Source: CAIWHR01 sp963813415 | Lineage (GTDB): Bacteria > Pseudomonadota > Gammaproteobacteria > Burkholderiales > Casimicrobiaceae | Length of the DNA stretch: 64,000 nt | Assembly (NCBI GenBank): GCA_963813415.1 | Contig: CAWEYW010000009.1 | Location: forward strand, 868,001-932,000 | Direction of reading: 5' to 3' | Part shown: positions 42,733-51,640 of the stretch, in pieces | Numbering within the stretch: the first letter of the stretch is position 1 | Layout: the number at the start of each line of letters is the position of its first letter | Program-made: the position numbers and the translations under genes | Notes under the pieces: model-generated | What the model was told of the DNA's origin: nothing | Database searches by the model: none | The model's input: only the letters and a program-made list of their open reading frames with translations

Positions 42733-44439
42733 ATGCGTTCCCCCTCCGCTTTCCTCCCCGGCCGTCTCGCGGGCTTCCTCCTCGTGGTGCTGATCACGGT
42801 CGTCTGGTGCGCGAACCTCCAGCATCGCGTGCTCCAGCATCCCGACGAGGGTCGCTACGCCGAGATCGCACGCGAGATGACGGTCACCGGCGACTGGGTC
42901 ACCCCGCGCCTCAACGGACTCAAATACTTCGAGAAGCCGCCGCTCCAGTATTGGCTCACCGCGGCAACCTTCGAGACGGTCGGCGTTCACGAATGGAGCG
43001 CGCGCCTGTGGACCGCGCTGTCGGGCCTCCTGAGCGTGGTGGCGATCGCCTGGGCGGGCTGGCGGCTCGGCAGCGCTAACCTGGGTGTCGCGGCGGGGCT
43101 GGCACTCGCCGGGACGTTATGGCAGGTCGCGCTGGGGCAGATTCTCACCCTCGACGCCTTGCTGTCCCTGATGCTCGCCATCGGCTTCGCGGCATTCGTG
43201 GTCGCGCAGCGCGACGGCGCCTCCGTGACCGAGCGCCGCAGCGCCATGTGGATCACCTGGGCCGCGTTTGCCGGTGCAACCCTCGCCAAGGGACTCATTG
43301 GCGTGGTGATCCCGGGGGGCACGCTCGTCCTCTACAGCCTCCTCACGCGCGACTGGGCGGTGTGGCGGCGCCTGCATCTCGTGAGCGGCGTGGCGCTCTA
43401 TCTGCTGATCGCCGCGCCATGGTTCGTGGCGGTGTCGCGCGCGAACCCGGAATTCGCCCGGTTCTTTTTCATCCACGAGCATTTCCAGCGCTTTCTCACG
43501 ACCACCCACCGCCGCACCGGCAGCCTGTGGTATTTCGTTCCGCTGCTCGCGGTCGGCGCGCTTCCGTGGATCACCTTGCTGCTCTGGAACCTGCGCCGCG
43601 CGTGGCGGGAGGGCGTCCCGAACGCACTCGGGTTTTCGTGGCAGCGCTTCGCCCTGGTGTGGGCGGGGTTCGTGTTCGTGTTCTTCAGCGTATCGAGCTC
43701 CAAGCTGCCGTCCTACATCCTGCCGATGTTTCCACCGCTCGGCCTTTTGATCGGGTGGCTGCTGCTGCGCCGTGACCAGCGTCATCTGCGGCGTGCAGTG
43801 CTGCCCCTGGCCGTCATCGGCGTAGCGCTGGCGCTCGCGGCGTGGATCGCGTATCCGCAACTCGCCGCGCCCTTCGCGGATGATCGCCAGCCGATCGCGG
43901 CGCTGCTGGCGTTCGGGCCCTGGGTCCAGCTCGCCCTCACCGCGGCCGCCGCGGGAGGCGTGCTCGCGCTCTGGAGCTTCGGTCGTGGCACCGAACGGGG
44001 GCGGTTCGGCGGCGTTGCGGCCCTCGCGCTGTCGACGCTGTTCGCAACACAGCTCGTCGTCGGTGGTCTCGACAGCTTTCGCGCGACCCGATCGGCCTAC
44101 GATATCCTCCGGCAGGCGGCTGCTGCGGCCGGCGATTCGGCCGCCTTGTCCAGGCCGGACGTGCCATTCTTCCAGGTGCACATGTACGACCAGACCGTGC
44201 CTTTCTATCTCGCCCGCACCACCACCGTCGTCGACTTTGCCGACGAGTTGAGCCTTGGCATCGCGGCCGAGCCGCAACGTGCGATCGCCACGGAAGCCGA
44301 CTGGATCCCGATCTGGGAGGCTTTGCCGGCCGGTTACGCCGTGTTGCCGCCAAGCGATCTCCAACAACTGGTCGCGCAACACGTGCCGCTGCGCGTGCTG
44401 GCGCGGGACACCCGCCGGGTGATCGTGAGCCGCCGATGA
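42733..44439 (+). CDS. arnT: ArnT-like lipid A glycosyltransferase (PMT family)
   Basis: 568-residue inner-membrane GT-C glycosyltransferase. The conserved acidic motif HPDEGRYAEIAREM and EKPPLQYWL follow the first helix, as in ArnT and other PMT_2 proteins. About 11-12 transmembrane helices precede a soluble periplasmic C-terminal domain (YDQTVPFYLARTTTVVDF). It would transfer 4-amino-4-deoxy-L-arabinose from undecaprenyl phosphate to lipid A. ATG 42733 is preferred; an in-frame GTG at 42721 would add four residues. First gene of the arn operon. Confidence 0.9.
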   Translation: MRSPSAFLPGRLAGFLLVVLITVVWCANLQHRVLQHPDEGRYAEIAREMTVTGDWVTPRLNGLKYFEKPPLQYWLTAATFETVGVHEWSARLWTALSGLLSVVAIAWAGWRLGSANLGVAAGLALAGTLWQVALGQILTLDALLSLMLAIGFAAFVVAQRDGASVTERRSAMWITWAAFAGATLAKGLIGVVIPGGTLVLYSLLTRDWAVWRRLHLVSGVALYLLIAAPWFVAVSRANPEFARFFFIHEHFQRFLTTTHRRTGSLWYFVPLLAVGALPWITLLLWNLRRAWREGVPNALGFSWQRFALVWAGFVFVFFSVSSSKLPSYILPMFPPLGLLIGWLLLRRDQRHLRRAVLPLAVIGVALALAAWIAYPQLAAPFADDRQPIAALLAFGPWVQLALTAAAAGGVLALWSFGRGTERGRFGGVAALALSTLFATQLVVGGLDSFRATRSAYDILRQAAAAAGDSAALSRPDVPFFQVHMYDQTVPFYLARTTTVVDFADELSLGIAAEPQRAIATEADWIPIWEALPAGYAVLPPSDLQQLVAQHVPLRVLARDTRRVIVSRR

Positions 44440-44810
44440 GCGCCACCGCATTCGCCCTGCTGCTGTGCGGCGTGCTGCTCAACGCCGCCGCCCAACTGCT
44501 GCTGAAGGCCGGCACCAACGTCACGGGCGTCCTGCGCCTCGACGCGGGCCCGCTGACCGATCTCGCCTGGCGCCTCGCGACGCAGGTACATTTCATTCTC
44601 GGGGCGGCCTGCTACGCGGTGAGCCTCGTCGTGTGGATCTTCGGCCTTTCCCGGGTGCCTGTTTCGGTGGCCTATCCGATGCTTTCGATCGGCTACATCG
44701 TGAATGCAGTGGCCGCGCATTACCTCTTCGGTGAAGCAGTCAGTGGCGGGCGATGGCTCGGCATCGGCTTCATCGTGCTCGGCGTCTGGCTCGTGGCGCG
44801 CAGCGCATGA
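44436..44810 (+). CDS. Small EamA/SMR-type membrane protein, likely Ara4N-phosphoundecaprenol flippase
   Basis: 124 residues, four predicted helices, similar to ArnE/ArnF. E. coli needs both ArnE and ArnF as a heterodimer; only one such gene is present here, so it may act as a homodimer. The Glu/Lys pattern LLKAGTNVTG and the C-terminal GIGFIVLGVWLVARSA fit the fold. Start overlaps the arnT stop and end overlaps arnB by four bases each. Confidence 0.82.
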   Translation: MSATAFALLLCGVLLNAAAQLLLKAGTNVTGVLRLDAGPLTDLAWRLATQVHFILGAACYAVSLVVWIFGLSRVPVSVAYPMLSIGYIVNAVAAHYLFGEAVSGGRWLGIGFIVLGVWLVARSA

Positions 44811-45949
44811 ACGCCCCGACTTATCTGCCGTTCGCGCGGCCGACGCTCGACGAGGCCACCATCGCCGGCGTCGGTGAGGTGCTGCGCAGCGGCTGGATCA
44901 CCAGCGGCCCGCAGGTGCAGAAGTTCGAGCAGGCGTTGTCGGCCTATCACGGCGGTCGGCCGGTGCGGGTGGTGTCCTCCGCGACGGCGGCGCTCGAGAT
45001 CGCGCTGCAGCTCTGCGGCATCGGTGCCGGCGACGAAGTCATCACGCCCGCGCAGACGTTCTTCGCCGCGCCGAACATGATCCTCAAGGTCGGCGCGACC
45101 CCCGTGTTCGTGGACGTGGAGCCCGGCACGCGCAACATCGATCTTGCCGCCGCGGAAGCGAGGATCACGCCGCGCACGCGCGCCATCATGCCCACCCACT
45201 TCGCCGGGCTGCCGGTCGACATGGACCGCCTCTACGAGCTGGCCGCCCGCCATCGATTGCGGGTGATCGAGGATGCGGCGCTGGCGATCGGATCGTCCTG
45301 GAAGGGGCGACGCATCGGCAGCTTCGGCGATATCTGCGTGTTCAGCTTCCATCCGAACAAGAACATCACCAGCATCGAAGGCGGCGCGCTGGTGGTCGAT
45401 TCAGCGGCCGAGGCGAAGCGCATCGAGGTGCTGCGCTTCCATGGCATCGAGCGGCTGCCGGACGGAACGCGCGACTGCGTGCTGCCCGGGGGCAAGTTCA
45501 ATCTGCCGGACGTCAACGCGCGCATCGGGATGGCGCAGCTCGAGCGCCTGACCGAATTCAACGCGCGCCGGCGCGCGCTCGTGGCGCACTACTTCGCGTG
45601 TTGGCGCGACGCGGAATGCGAGCTGCCGCATCCGGGCCATCCGGGCGACGAGGCGGGACACAGCTGGAACATGTTCGCTCCGCTCCTGCCGCTCGAGCGG
45701 ATGGGCATGGATCGGAAGCAGTTCCGTGATGCCCTCGAGGCACGCGGCATCGGCACCGGCGTGTCCTACGAAGCGGCCCACCTCACGAGCGCATACGCGC
45801 ATCTCGGCTACCGGCGTGGCGATCTGCCCGAGACCGAACGCATCGCGGAGCGCACCGTCACGCTGCCGCTGTTCCCGTCGATGACCGAAGCCAACGTCGA
45901 GCGCGTGTGCGCCGCGTGCGCCGAGGTGCTCGTCGCCGGGCGCCGCTGA
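44807..45949 (+). CDS. arnB: UDP-4-amino-4-deoxy-L-arabinose aminotransferase (DegT/ArnB type)
   Basis: 380-residue PLP-dependent sugar aminotransferase that converts UDP-4-ketopentose to UDP-Ara4N with glutamate. Visible: FARPTLDEATIAGVGEVLRS at the N-terminus, the aromatic/PLP region TPAQTFFAAPNMI, VIEDAALAIGSSWKG, and the PLP Lys in FSFHPNKNITSIEGG. ATG at 44807-44809 overlaps the upstream gene by four bases. Confidence 0.93.
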   Translation: MNAPTYLPFARPTLDEATIAGVGEVLRSGWITSGPQVQKFEQALSAYHGGRPVRVVSSATAALEIALQLCGIGAGDEVITPAQTFFAAPNMILKVGATPVFVDVEPGTRNIDLAAAEARITPRTRAIMPTHFAGLPVDMDRLYELAARHRLRVIEDAALAIGSSWKGRRIGSFGDICVFSFHPNKNITSIEGGALVVDSAAEAKRIEVLRFHGIERLPDGTRDCVLPGGKFNLPDVNARIGMAQLERLTEFNARRRALVAHYFACWRDAECELPHPGHPGDEAGHSWNMFAPLLPLERMGMDRKQFRDALEARGIGTGVSYEAAHLTSAYAHLGYRRGDLPETERIAERTVTLPLFPSMTEANVERVCAACAEVLVAGRR

Positions 45950-45963
45950 CTCGTGCTGCTGCC

Positions 45964-46965
45964 ATGACCGCGCCCCGGCTATCCGTCGTCATTCCCGTCT
46001 ACAACGAGGAAGCGGGCCTGCCCGCATTGTTCGCGCGGCTCTACCCGGCGCTCGACGCCCTCGGCTGCACCTACGAGCTGATCTTCGTCAACGATGGCAG
46101 CCGCGATCGCTCGGCGGCGCTGCTGCGCGAACAGTTCCAGCAGCGCCCGGACGTCACCCGGGTGGTCCTCTTCAACGCGAACTACGGCCAGCACCTGGCG
46201 ATCATCGCCGGCTTCGAGCGCTGCCAGGGTGAGCGCATCGTGACCCTCGATGCCGACCTGCAGAACCCGCCGGAAGAGATCGGCAAGCTGCTGGCGGCGA
46301 TGGACGCGGGTCACGATTACGTCGGCGGCGTGCGGCGCACGCGCGAGGACTCGTGGTGGCGCCGCATGGCGTCGCGCGCGATGAACGGACTGCGCGAGCG
46401 CACGACCCGCATCCGCATGTCGGACCAGGGCTGCATGCTGCGCGCGTACAGTCGCGACATCGTCGATGCCGTCGCCGCAAGCCGCGAGGTGAGCACCTTC
46501 ATTCCGGCCCTCGCGTACACGTTCGCGAGCCGCCCGACCGAGGTCGAGGTGGCCCACGAGGAGCGCGTCGCCGGCGAATCGAAATACTCGCTGTACAAGC
46601 TCATTCGCCTCAACTTCGACCTGATCACGGGCTTCTCGCTCGTGCCCCTGCAGCTGTTCTCCATGTTCGGCATGCTGGTCTCGGCCGGCGCGCTGGTGCT
46701 CTACGTGGTCGTGATGCTGTACCGGCTGTTCTTCGCCGAATGGCAGGGCGCGCTCAACGTCATCTGGGACCGCGACATCCTCGCCTTCTTCCTGATCGGG
46801 ATGGTGCTGTTCGGGCTCGGCCTCATCGGCGAATACGTCGGCCGCATCTACCAGCAGGTGCGGGAGCGTCCCCGCTACACGGTTCGTGCCGTGCTGGAAC
46901 GCACGGAGGACGTGCCGACCACGATGCCGGCGCCGACGGAGCTCGTGTCGCGGCGTCACACGTGA
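45964..46965 (+). CDS. arnC: Undecaprenyl-phosphate Ara4FN transferase (ArnC type)
   Basis: 333-residue family 2 glycosyltransferase. The N-terminal GT-A domain has LSVVIPVYNEEAGLPALFAR, FVNDGSRDRS and the DXD motif in TLDADLQNPPEE. Two C-terminal transmembrane helices (about residues 230-290) hold it at the inner membrane. It transfers formylated Ara4N from UDP to undecaprenyl phosphate. ATG at 45964-45966, 14 bases after arnB. Confidence 0.92.
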   Translation: MTAPRLSVVIPVYNEEAGLPALFARLYPALDALGCTYELIFVNDGSRDRSAALLREQFQQRPDVTRVVLFNANYGQHLAIIAGFERCQGERIVTLDADLQNPPEEIGKLLAAMDAGHDYVGGVRRTREDSWWRRMASRAMNGLRERTTRIRMSDQGCMLRAYSRDIVDAVAASREVSTFIPALAYTFASRPTEVEVAHEERVAGESKYSLYKLIRLNFDLITGFSLVPLQLFSMFGMLVSAGALVLYVVVMLYRLFFAEWQGALNVIWDRDILAFFLIGMVLFGLGLIGEYVGRIYQQVRERPRYTVRAVLERTEDVPTTMPAPTELVSRRHT

Positions 46966-47927
46966 TGGCCGCGGCACCCGGCACGCGGCCGAGCGCCGTC
47001 GTCTTCGCGTATCACAATGTCGGCGTGCGCTGCCTGCGGGTGCTGCTCGCGCACGGCGTCGATGTGCGACTGGTGGTGACGCATCACGACGATGCCGCGG
47101 AGAACATCTGGTTCGGTTCCGTCGCCACGACCGCGGCGGAATGCGGGTTGCCCGTGATCACGCCCGATGATCCCAACGCCGCCGGCGTGACCACTCGAAT
47201 CACGACCCTGCGCCCGGACTTCCTGTTCTCGTTCTATTACCGGCAGATGCTGAAGCCCGCCCTGCTCGCCGCGCCGCGCCGCGGGGCGCTCAACATGCAC
47301 GGCTCCCTGCTGCCGAAGTACCGCGGCCGTGCGCCGGTGAACTGGGCCGTGCTGTACGGGGAACGCGAGACCGGTGCGACGCTGCACTACATGACCGACA
47401 AGCCGGACAACGGCGACATCGTGGCGCAGTGTCGCGTGCCGATCCTGCCCGACGATACGGCGCAGGAAGTGTTCGACAAGGTGACGGTTGCGGCGGAGAT
47501 CGCGCTCGATGGCGTGCTGCCCGCGCTGCTGGCCGGGACGGCGCCGCGCGTTCCGCAGGACCTTGCACAGGGTGCCTACTTCGGCGGCCGCCGCCCCGCG
47601 GACGGGATCATCGACTGGAGTCGCGACGCCACGGCCATTCACAACCTCGTGCGCGCCGTGGCCCCGCCGTATCCCGGGGCCTTCACCGCGATCGGCGGCA
47701 TCGAGGCGCGGGTGCTGCGCTCGCGGGTGATCGATACGTTGGCGGCACCGACACTCACCCCCACGATCGAAGCGGATGGGGATCGCCTGCTTGCCCGCTG
47801 TGGCGGTGGTGGCATCCTGCAGATCCTGTGGCTCGAGGTTGCCGGCGCGCGGCTCGACGCCGCGGCGTTGCGTGCGCGCTTCGGTCCGTCGCCCGCGCTG
47901 CTCGGCCCGGCGCGCGTTCCCGCGTGA
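46965..47927 (+). CDS. UDP-Ara4N formyltransferase (ArnA N-terminal domain equivalent)
   Basis: 320-residue formyltransferase matching the N-terminal half of E. coli ArnA but encoded as a separate gene. The catalytic Asn-His-Asp set is visible in NMHGSLLPKYRGRAPVNW and KPDNGDIVAQ. N-10-formyltetrahydrofolate is the expected donor. The ATG (46965) overlaps the arnC stop by one base (TGATG). Confidence 0.92.
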   Translation: MAAAPGTRPSAVVFAYHNVGVRCLRVLLAHGVDVRLVVTHHDDAAENIWFGSVATTAAECGLPVITPDDPNAAGVTTRITTLRPDFLFSFYYRQMLKPALLAAPRRGALNMHGSLLPKYRGRAPVNWAVLYGERETGATLHYMTDKPDNGDIVAQCRVPILPDDTAQEVFDKVTVAAEIALDGVLPALLAGTAPRVPQDLAQGAYFGGRRPADGIIDWSRDATAIHNLVRAVAPPYPGAFTAIGGIEARVLRSRVIDTLAAPTLTPTIEADGDRLLARCGGGGILQILWLEVAGARLDAAALRARFGPSPALLGPARVPA

Positions 47928-47988
47928 AGATCTGCCTGGCGGGCCCCGCCTGCGCTGGCCACCGCGTGGATCGGATCCGCGCCTTCCG

Positions 47989-47994
47989 TATACT
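47989..47994 (+). promoter_or_regulatory. Possible internal -10 element before the decarboxylase gene
   Basis: TATACT at 47989-47994, in the only sizeable gap (128 bases) inside the arn operon, 61 bases before the decarboxylase ATG. No clear -35. The rest of the gap shows no gene. Confidence 0.3.
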
Positions 47995-48055
47995 GTCGCG
48001 TGCGTGACGTCCGTCGCGCATCGCCCCAGTCCCGCCCTCGCCCCTGCCCTCGCCC

Positions 48056-49099
48056 ATGCGCAAAATCCTGATCCTCGGCGTCAACGGCTTCATCGGTCAC
48101 CATCTCTCCCAGCGGATCCTCGCCGGCACGGACTGGGATATCTACGGCATGGACATGCAGACGGACCGCATCACGGACCTGATGGCGGACCGCCGTTTCC
48201 ACTTCTTCGAAGGCGACATCACGATCAACAAGGAGTGGATCGAGTACCACATCAAGAAATGCGACACGGTGCTGCCGCTGGTGGCCATCGCAACGCCGGC
48301 AACGTACGTGCGCGAGCCGCTGCGGGTATTCGAGCTCGATTTCGAGGCGAACCTGCCGATCGTGCGGCACTGCGTGCGGCATCGCAAGCGAATCATCTTT
48401 CCGTCCACCTCGGAGGTGTACGGGATGTGCCACGACGACGAATTCGATTCGGAGGCCTCCGAGCTCGTGCTGGGTCCCATCAACAAGCCGCGCTGGATCT
48501 ACTCGTGCGCAAAGCAGCTGATGGACCGGGTGATCCACGCCTACGGCATGCAGGAGGGGCTCGACTACACGCTGTTCCGCCCGTTCAACTGGATCGGCTC
48601 CGGCCTCGACTCGATCAATACGGCCAAGGAAGGCAGCTCGCGCGTGATCACGCAGTTCCTCGGGCACATCCTGCGCGGCGAGGACATCAAGCTGGTGGAC
48701 GGCGGCACCCAGAAGCGCGCCTTCACCTACATCGATGACGGCATCGCCGCGCTGATGAAGATCATCGCCAACGACGGGGGCGTCGCGAGCGGCAAGATCT
48801 ACAACATCGGCAATCCGGCGAACAACTACTCGGTCCGCGAGGTGGCGACGATGATGCTCGACCTGGCCGCCGAGTACCCGGAGTACCGTGACAACGCACG
48901 CCGCGTGCGTCTCGTGGAGACCACGGCGGGCGAGTACTACGGACGCGGCTACCAGGACGTCCAGAATCGCGTGCCGAAGATCACCAACACCTGCGCCGAT
49001 CTCGATTGGCAGCCGCGGGTTCCCATGGATGAGGCGCTGCGGCGGATCTTCGACGCCTATCGCGGCATCGTGCCCGAGGCGCAGGGGCTGGTCGACTGA
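48056..49099 (+). CDS. arnA: UDP-glucuronate decarboxylase (ArnA C-terminal domain equivalent)
   Basis: 347-residue short-chain dehydrogenase/reductase-type enzyme that oxidatively decarboxylates UDP-glucuronate to UDP-4-ketopentose. NAD-binding GVNGFIGHHL at the N-terminus, the catalytic Ser/Thr in FPSTSEVYGM, and the Tyr-x-x-x-Lys pair in WIYSCAKQLMDRV. It corresponds to the second domain of bifunctional ArnA, here separate from the formyltransferase. ATG at 48056-48058. Confidence 0.93.
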   Translation: MRKILILGVNGFIGHHLSQRILAGTDWDIYGMDMQTDRITDLMADRRFHFFEGDITINKEWIEYHIKKCDTVLPLVAIATPATYVREPLRVFELDFEANLPIVRHCVRHRKRIIFPSTSEVYGMCHDDEFDSEASELVLGPINKPRWIYSCAKQLMDRVIHAYGMQEGLDYTLFRPFNWIGSGLDSINTAKEGSSRVITQFLGHILRGEDIKLVDGGTQKRAFTYIDDGIAALMKIIANDGGVASGKIYNIGNPANNYSVREVATMMLDLAAEYPEYRDNARRVRLVETTAGEYYGRGYQDVQNRVPKITNTCADLDWQPRVPMDEALRRIFDAYRGIVPEAQGLVD

Positions 49100-49121
49100 C
49101 GTTACGAGCACGCGGCGCGCG

Positions 49122-50054
49122 GTGTACCTCGCACTGAAGATCGACGTCGATACGCTGCGCGGCACGCGCGAAGGCGTGCCTGCGCTCGCGCAGCTTCTGC
49201 GCCGTCACGACGCCGATGCGACGTTCCTGTGGAGCCTCGGCCCCGATCACACCGGCCGCGCAATCCGGCGCGTGTTCCGTCCCGGCTTCGTCGGCAAGGT
49301 GCGCCGCACCTCGGTCCTGAAGCACTACGGTCCGCGCACCCTGCTCTACGGTACGCTGCTGCCCGGGCCCGACATCGGCCGCCGCGGCCAGCAGGTGATG
49401 CGCAGCGTGCGCGACGCCGGCTTCGAGGTCGGCATCCATTGCTGGGACCACATCCGCTGGCAGGATGGCGTCGCGGCCGCCAACGCGGCGTGGACCCATG
49501 CGGAGATGCAGCGTGCCTGCGATCGCTTCACCGAGATCTTCAAGCAGGATCCACGCACGCACGGCGCCGCCGGGTGGCAGATGAACATCCACGCCTTGCG
49601 CCTGACCCAGCGCCTCGGGTTCGACTACTGCTCCGATGGGCGTGGGATCGGTCCGCATCTTCCGGTGTGGAACGGGGAGATCGTGCGTTGCCCGCAGGTC
49701 CCCACCACGCTGCCCACGCTGGACGAGCTGATCGGCCGCGACGGCATCACCGAAGAGAATGTCGCCGCCCATCTGCTCGCGCAGACGGCCGAGCCGCACG
49801 ATATGGGTCACGTGTTCACCTTGCACGCCGAACTGGAAGGCATGCAGCTCGCGACCGTGCTGGAGCAGTTGCTCGCCGGCTGGAAGGCGCAGGGTTGGCG
49901 TCTCGTGTCCGTGCGCACCCTCTTCGAAAGCCTTCAGACCCGCCCGCTGCCGCGCTGCATGACCGGGCTCGCGGCCATCCCCGGCCGCTCGGGCACACTG
50001 CTCGTGCAGGGGCAGGAATTCCTCGGCGACGTGGCGCTCCCGGAGGCCGCGTGA
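49122..50054 (+). CDS. arnD: Ara4FN-phosphoundecaprenol deformylase (ArnD, NodB-type deacetylase)
   Basis: 310-residue polysaccharide-deacetylase-fold enzyme. The start LALKIDVDTLRGTREGVP carries the metal-binding Asp, and GIHCWDHIRWQDG the His pair. It removes the formyl group so that ArnT can use the lipid-linked sugar. The only standard start near the preceding stop is GTG at 49122-49124, giving VYLALKID. Starts 22 bases after the decarboxylase gene. Confidence 0.93.
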   Translation: MYLALKIDVDTLRGTREGVPALAQLLRRHDADATFLWSLGPDHTGRAIRRVFRPGFVGKVRRTSVLKHYGPRTLLYGTLLPGPDIGRRGQQVMRSVRDAGFEVGIHCWDHIRWQDGVAAANAAWTHAEMQRACDRFTEIFKQDPRTHGAAGWQMNIHALRLTQRLGFDYCSDGRGIGPHLPVWNGEIVRCPQVPTTLPTLDELIGRDGITEENVAAHLLAQTAEPHDMGHVFTLHAELEGMQLATVLEQLLAGWKAQGWRLVSVRTLFESLQTRPLPRCMTGLAAIPGRSGTLLVQGQEFLGDVALPEAA

Positions 50055-50095
50055 CGCGCGGGGCTGCACTACCGCCATTATTGTCAGGAGAACCG

Positions 50096-50554
50096 ATGCT
50101 CGGCAAACGCATTGCGGATTTCACCGCTGAAGCGACGGGAGGCAAGCCGTTTCACCTCGGTGAGCACGCCGGCCGTGCCGTCGTCCTGTATTTCTATCCG
50201 AAGGACAACACGCCCGGCTGCACCACCGAAGGCCAGCAGTTCCGCGATCTGCACGATGCGTTCGTGAAGGCGGGAGCGGTCGTCGCCGGCGTATCGCGCG
50301 ACAGTCTCAAGTCGCACGAGGGCTTCAAGGCCAAGATGGCCTTCCCGTTCACGCTCATCTCCGATCCCGACGAAGCCCTGTGCAATCAGTTCGGCGTGAT
50401 CAAGATGAAGAACATGTACGGCAAGCAGGTGCGCGGCATCGAGCGCAGCACCTTCCTGATCGATCGCCACGGCGTGCTGGCGCGCGAGTGGCGCGGGGTC
50501 AAGGTGCCCGGCCACGTCGACGAAGTGCTGGAAGCCGTGCGCACGCTGCCGTAG
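50096..50554 (+). CDS. bcp: Thioredoxin-dependent peroxiredoxin (BCP/PrxQ)
   Basis: 152-residue peroxiredoxin that reduces hydroperoxides. The peroxidatic Cys is in YPKDNTPGCTTEGQQF. The usual second Cys five residues later in E. coli-type BCP is a Gln here, so this is a 1-Cys-like or differently resolved enzyme. ATG at 50096-50098 with CAGGAGAA upstream. Follows arnD by 41 bases. Confidence 0.94.
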   Translation: MLGKRIADFTAEATGGKPFHLGEHAGRAVVLYFYPKDNTPGCTTEGQQFRDLHDAFVKAGAVVAGVSRDSLKSHEGFKAKMAFPFTLISDPDEALCNQFGVIKMKNMYGKQVRGIERSTFLIDRHGVLAREWRGVKVPGHVDEVLEAVRTLP

Positions 50555-51492
50555 TGTCGATCAGTTCCGCCCTGCGTGAGCGCTTCGCTTCACTGGAGCG
50601 GGCGCTCGCCGCCGATCCCGCCAACGATGCCACGCGCGAAGCGCTGCTGGAGATGTTCATCGAGGCGGACCAGCCCGCCGATCTTCCCGGCGCATCCCTG
50701 CCGTGGCTGGTCGGCCATCCGCTGCCGAAGGTGGCGGTCCTGACGCCGTATCACCGCGAACCGGCGGCGACCCTCGCCCGCTGCGCCGTAAGCGTCAGGA
50801 ACCAGACCATTCCCGCGCTGCACGTGTTCATTGCCGACGGATACCCGCAGGACGTGGTCGATACCTGGGGTGTCATGCATCTGCGCCTGCCGCGCGCCTA
50901 CGCCAATTGGGGCGACACCCCGCGCGCGATCGGCGGCGAAGCGGCGCTCGACGCCGGCTGCACCGCGATCGCCTACCTCGACGCGGACAACTTCTGGCGA
51001 CCGCGGCACCTGGAGTCCCTGCTCGCCCGCCATGCGGAAACGGGCGCCGCCGTCTGCCACGCCGCACGCACGCTGCACGATGTCGATGGGCGCCTCTTCC
51101 CGCTGCTCGAGCCGGGTGACAACGTCGTGCACGTGGATACGAACTGCCTGCTCGTCACCGAGCGCGCGCTGCATCTCGTGCCGCGCTGGCGCCGCTGGCC
51201 GCGTGAGCTCTCGGTGGTCGGTGATCGCATGTTCTGGGCTGCAGTAGTCGCCTCCGGCACCTCGACCGCGTGCACCGGCGCGCTCACGGTCGCGTACACC
51301 GCCGATCGCGCCGCCTACTACCGGGCGCTCGGCGAGCCCGTGCCGGCGTCGTCGCGGCCCGATCTCGATTTCTCCTCCACGTTCGCGTGGTTCGACGGAC
51401 TCGATACCGAGGCTCGCGCAGCGCTCGACCGCGAACAGGGCTTTGCCATCGCACCGCTCGTCGAAGCGCGCCGGCGCGCGATCCGCCGCTGA
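50554..51492 (+). CDS. GT-A fold glycosyltransferase family 2-like protein
   Basis: 312 residues. The N-terminal 40 residues are helical. A GT-A domain follows: KVAVLTPYHREPAATLARCA, RNQTIPALHVFIADGYP and the DXD-like AYLDADNFWRPRHL. The C-terminal part has RELSVVGDRMFWAAVVASG. GTG start at 50554-50556 overlaps the bcp stop by one base. Acceptor and sugar unknown. It could act on lipopolysaccharide given the arn genes, but this is inference. Confidence 0.8.
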   Translation: MSISSALRERFASLERALAADPANDATREALLEMFIEADQPADLPGASLPWLVGHPLPKVAVLTPYHREPAATLARCAVSVRNQTIPALHVFIADGYPQDVVDTWGVMHLRLPRAYANWGDTPRAIGGEAALDAGCTAIAYLDADNFWRPRHLESLLARHAETGAAVCHAARTLHDVDGRLFPLLEPGDNVVHVDTNCLLVTERALHLVPRWRRWPRELSVVGDRMFWAAVVASGTSTACTGALTVAYTADRAAYYRALGEPVPASSRPDLDFSSTFAWFDGLDTEARAALDREQGFAIAPLVEARRRAIRR

Positions 51493-51562
51493 TGGCTCGT
51501 CCGTTCGCGTGCATGCGCCGCACAGCGGCGGACGCGTCGGCGCGGCGATCGGCGGCGCTTGC

Positions 51563-51591
51563 TTGTTTTTGCAAAACGCACGGTCTAGCAT
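51563..51591 (+). promoter_or_regulatory. Sigma-70 promoter of the PhoH-family gene
   Basis: -35 TTGTTT (51563-51568), 17-base spacer, -10 TAGCAT (51586-51591). Transcription would start near 51598, leaving a leader of about 43 bases before the ATG at 51641. Confidence 0.55.
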
Positions 51592-51640
51592 AGACACGGG
51601 CTCAGCGCTTTGCTGTGACCCTCATCCGCCAAGGAGCCCC

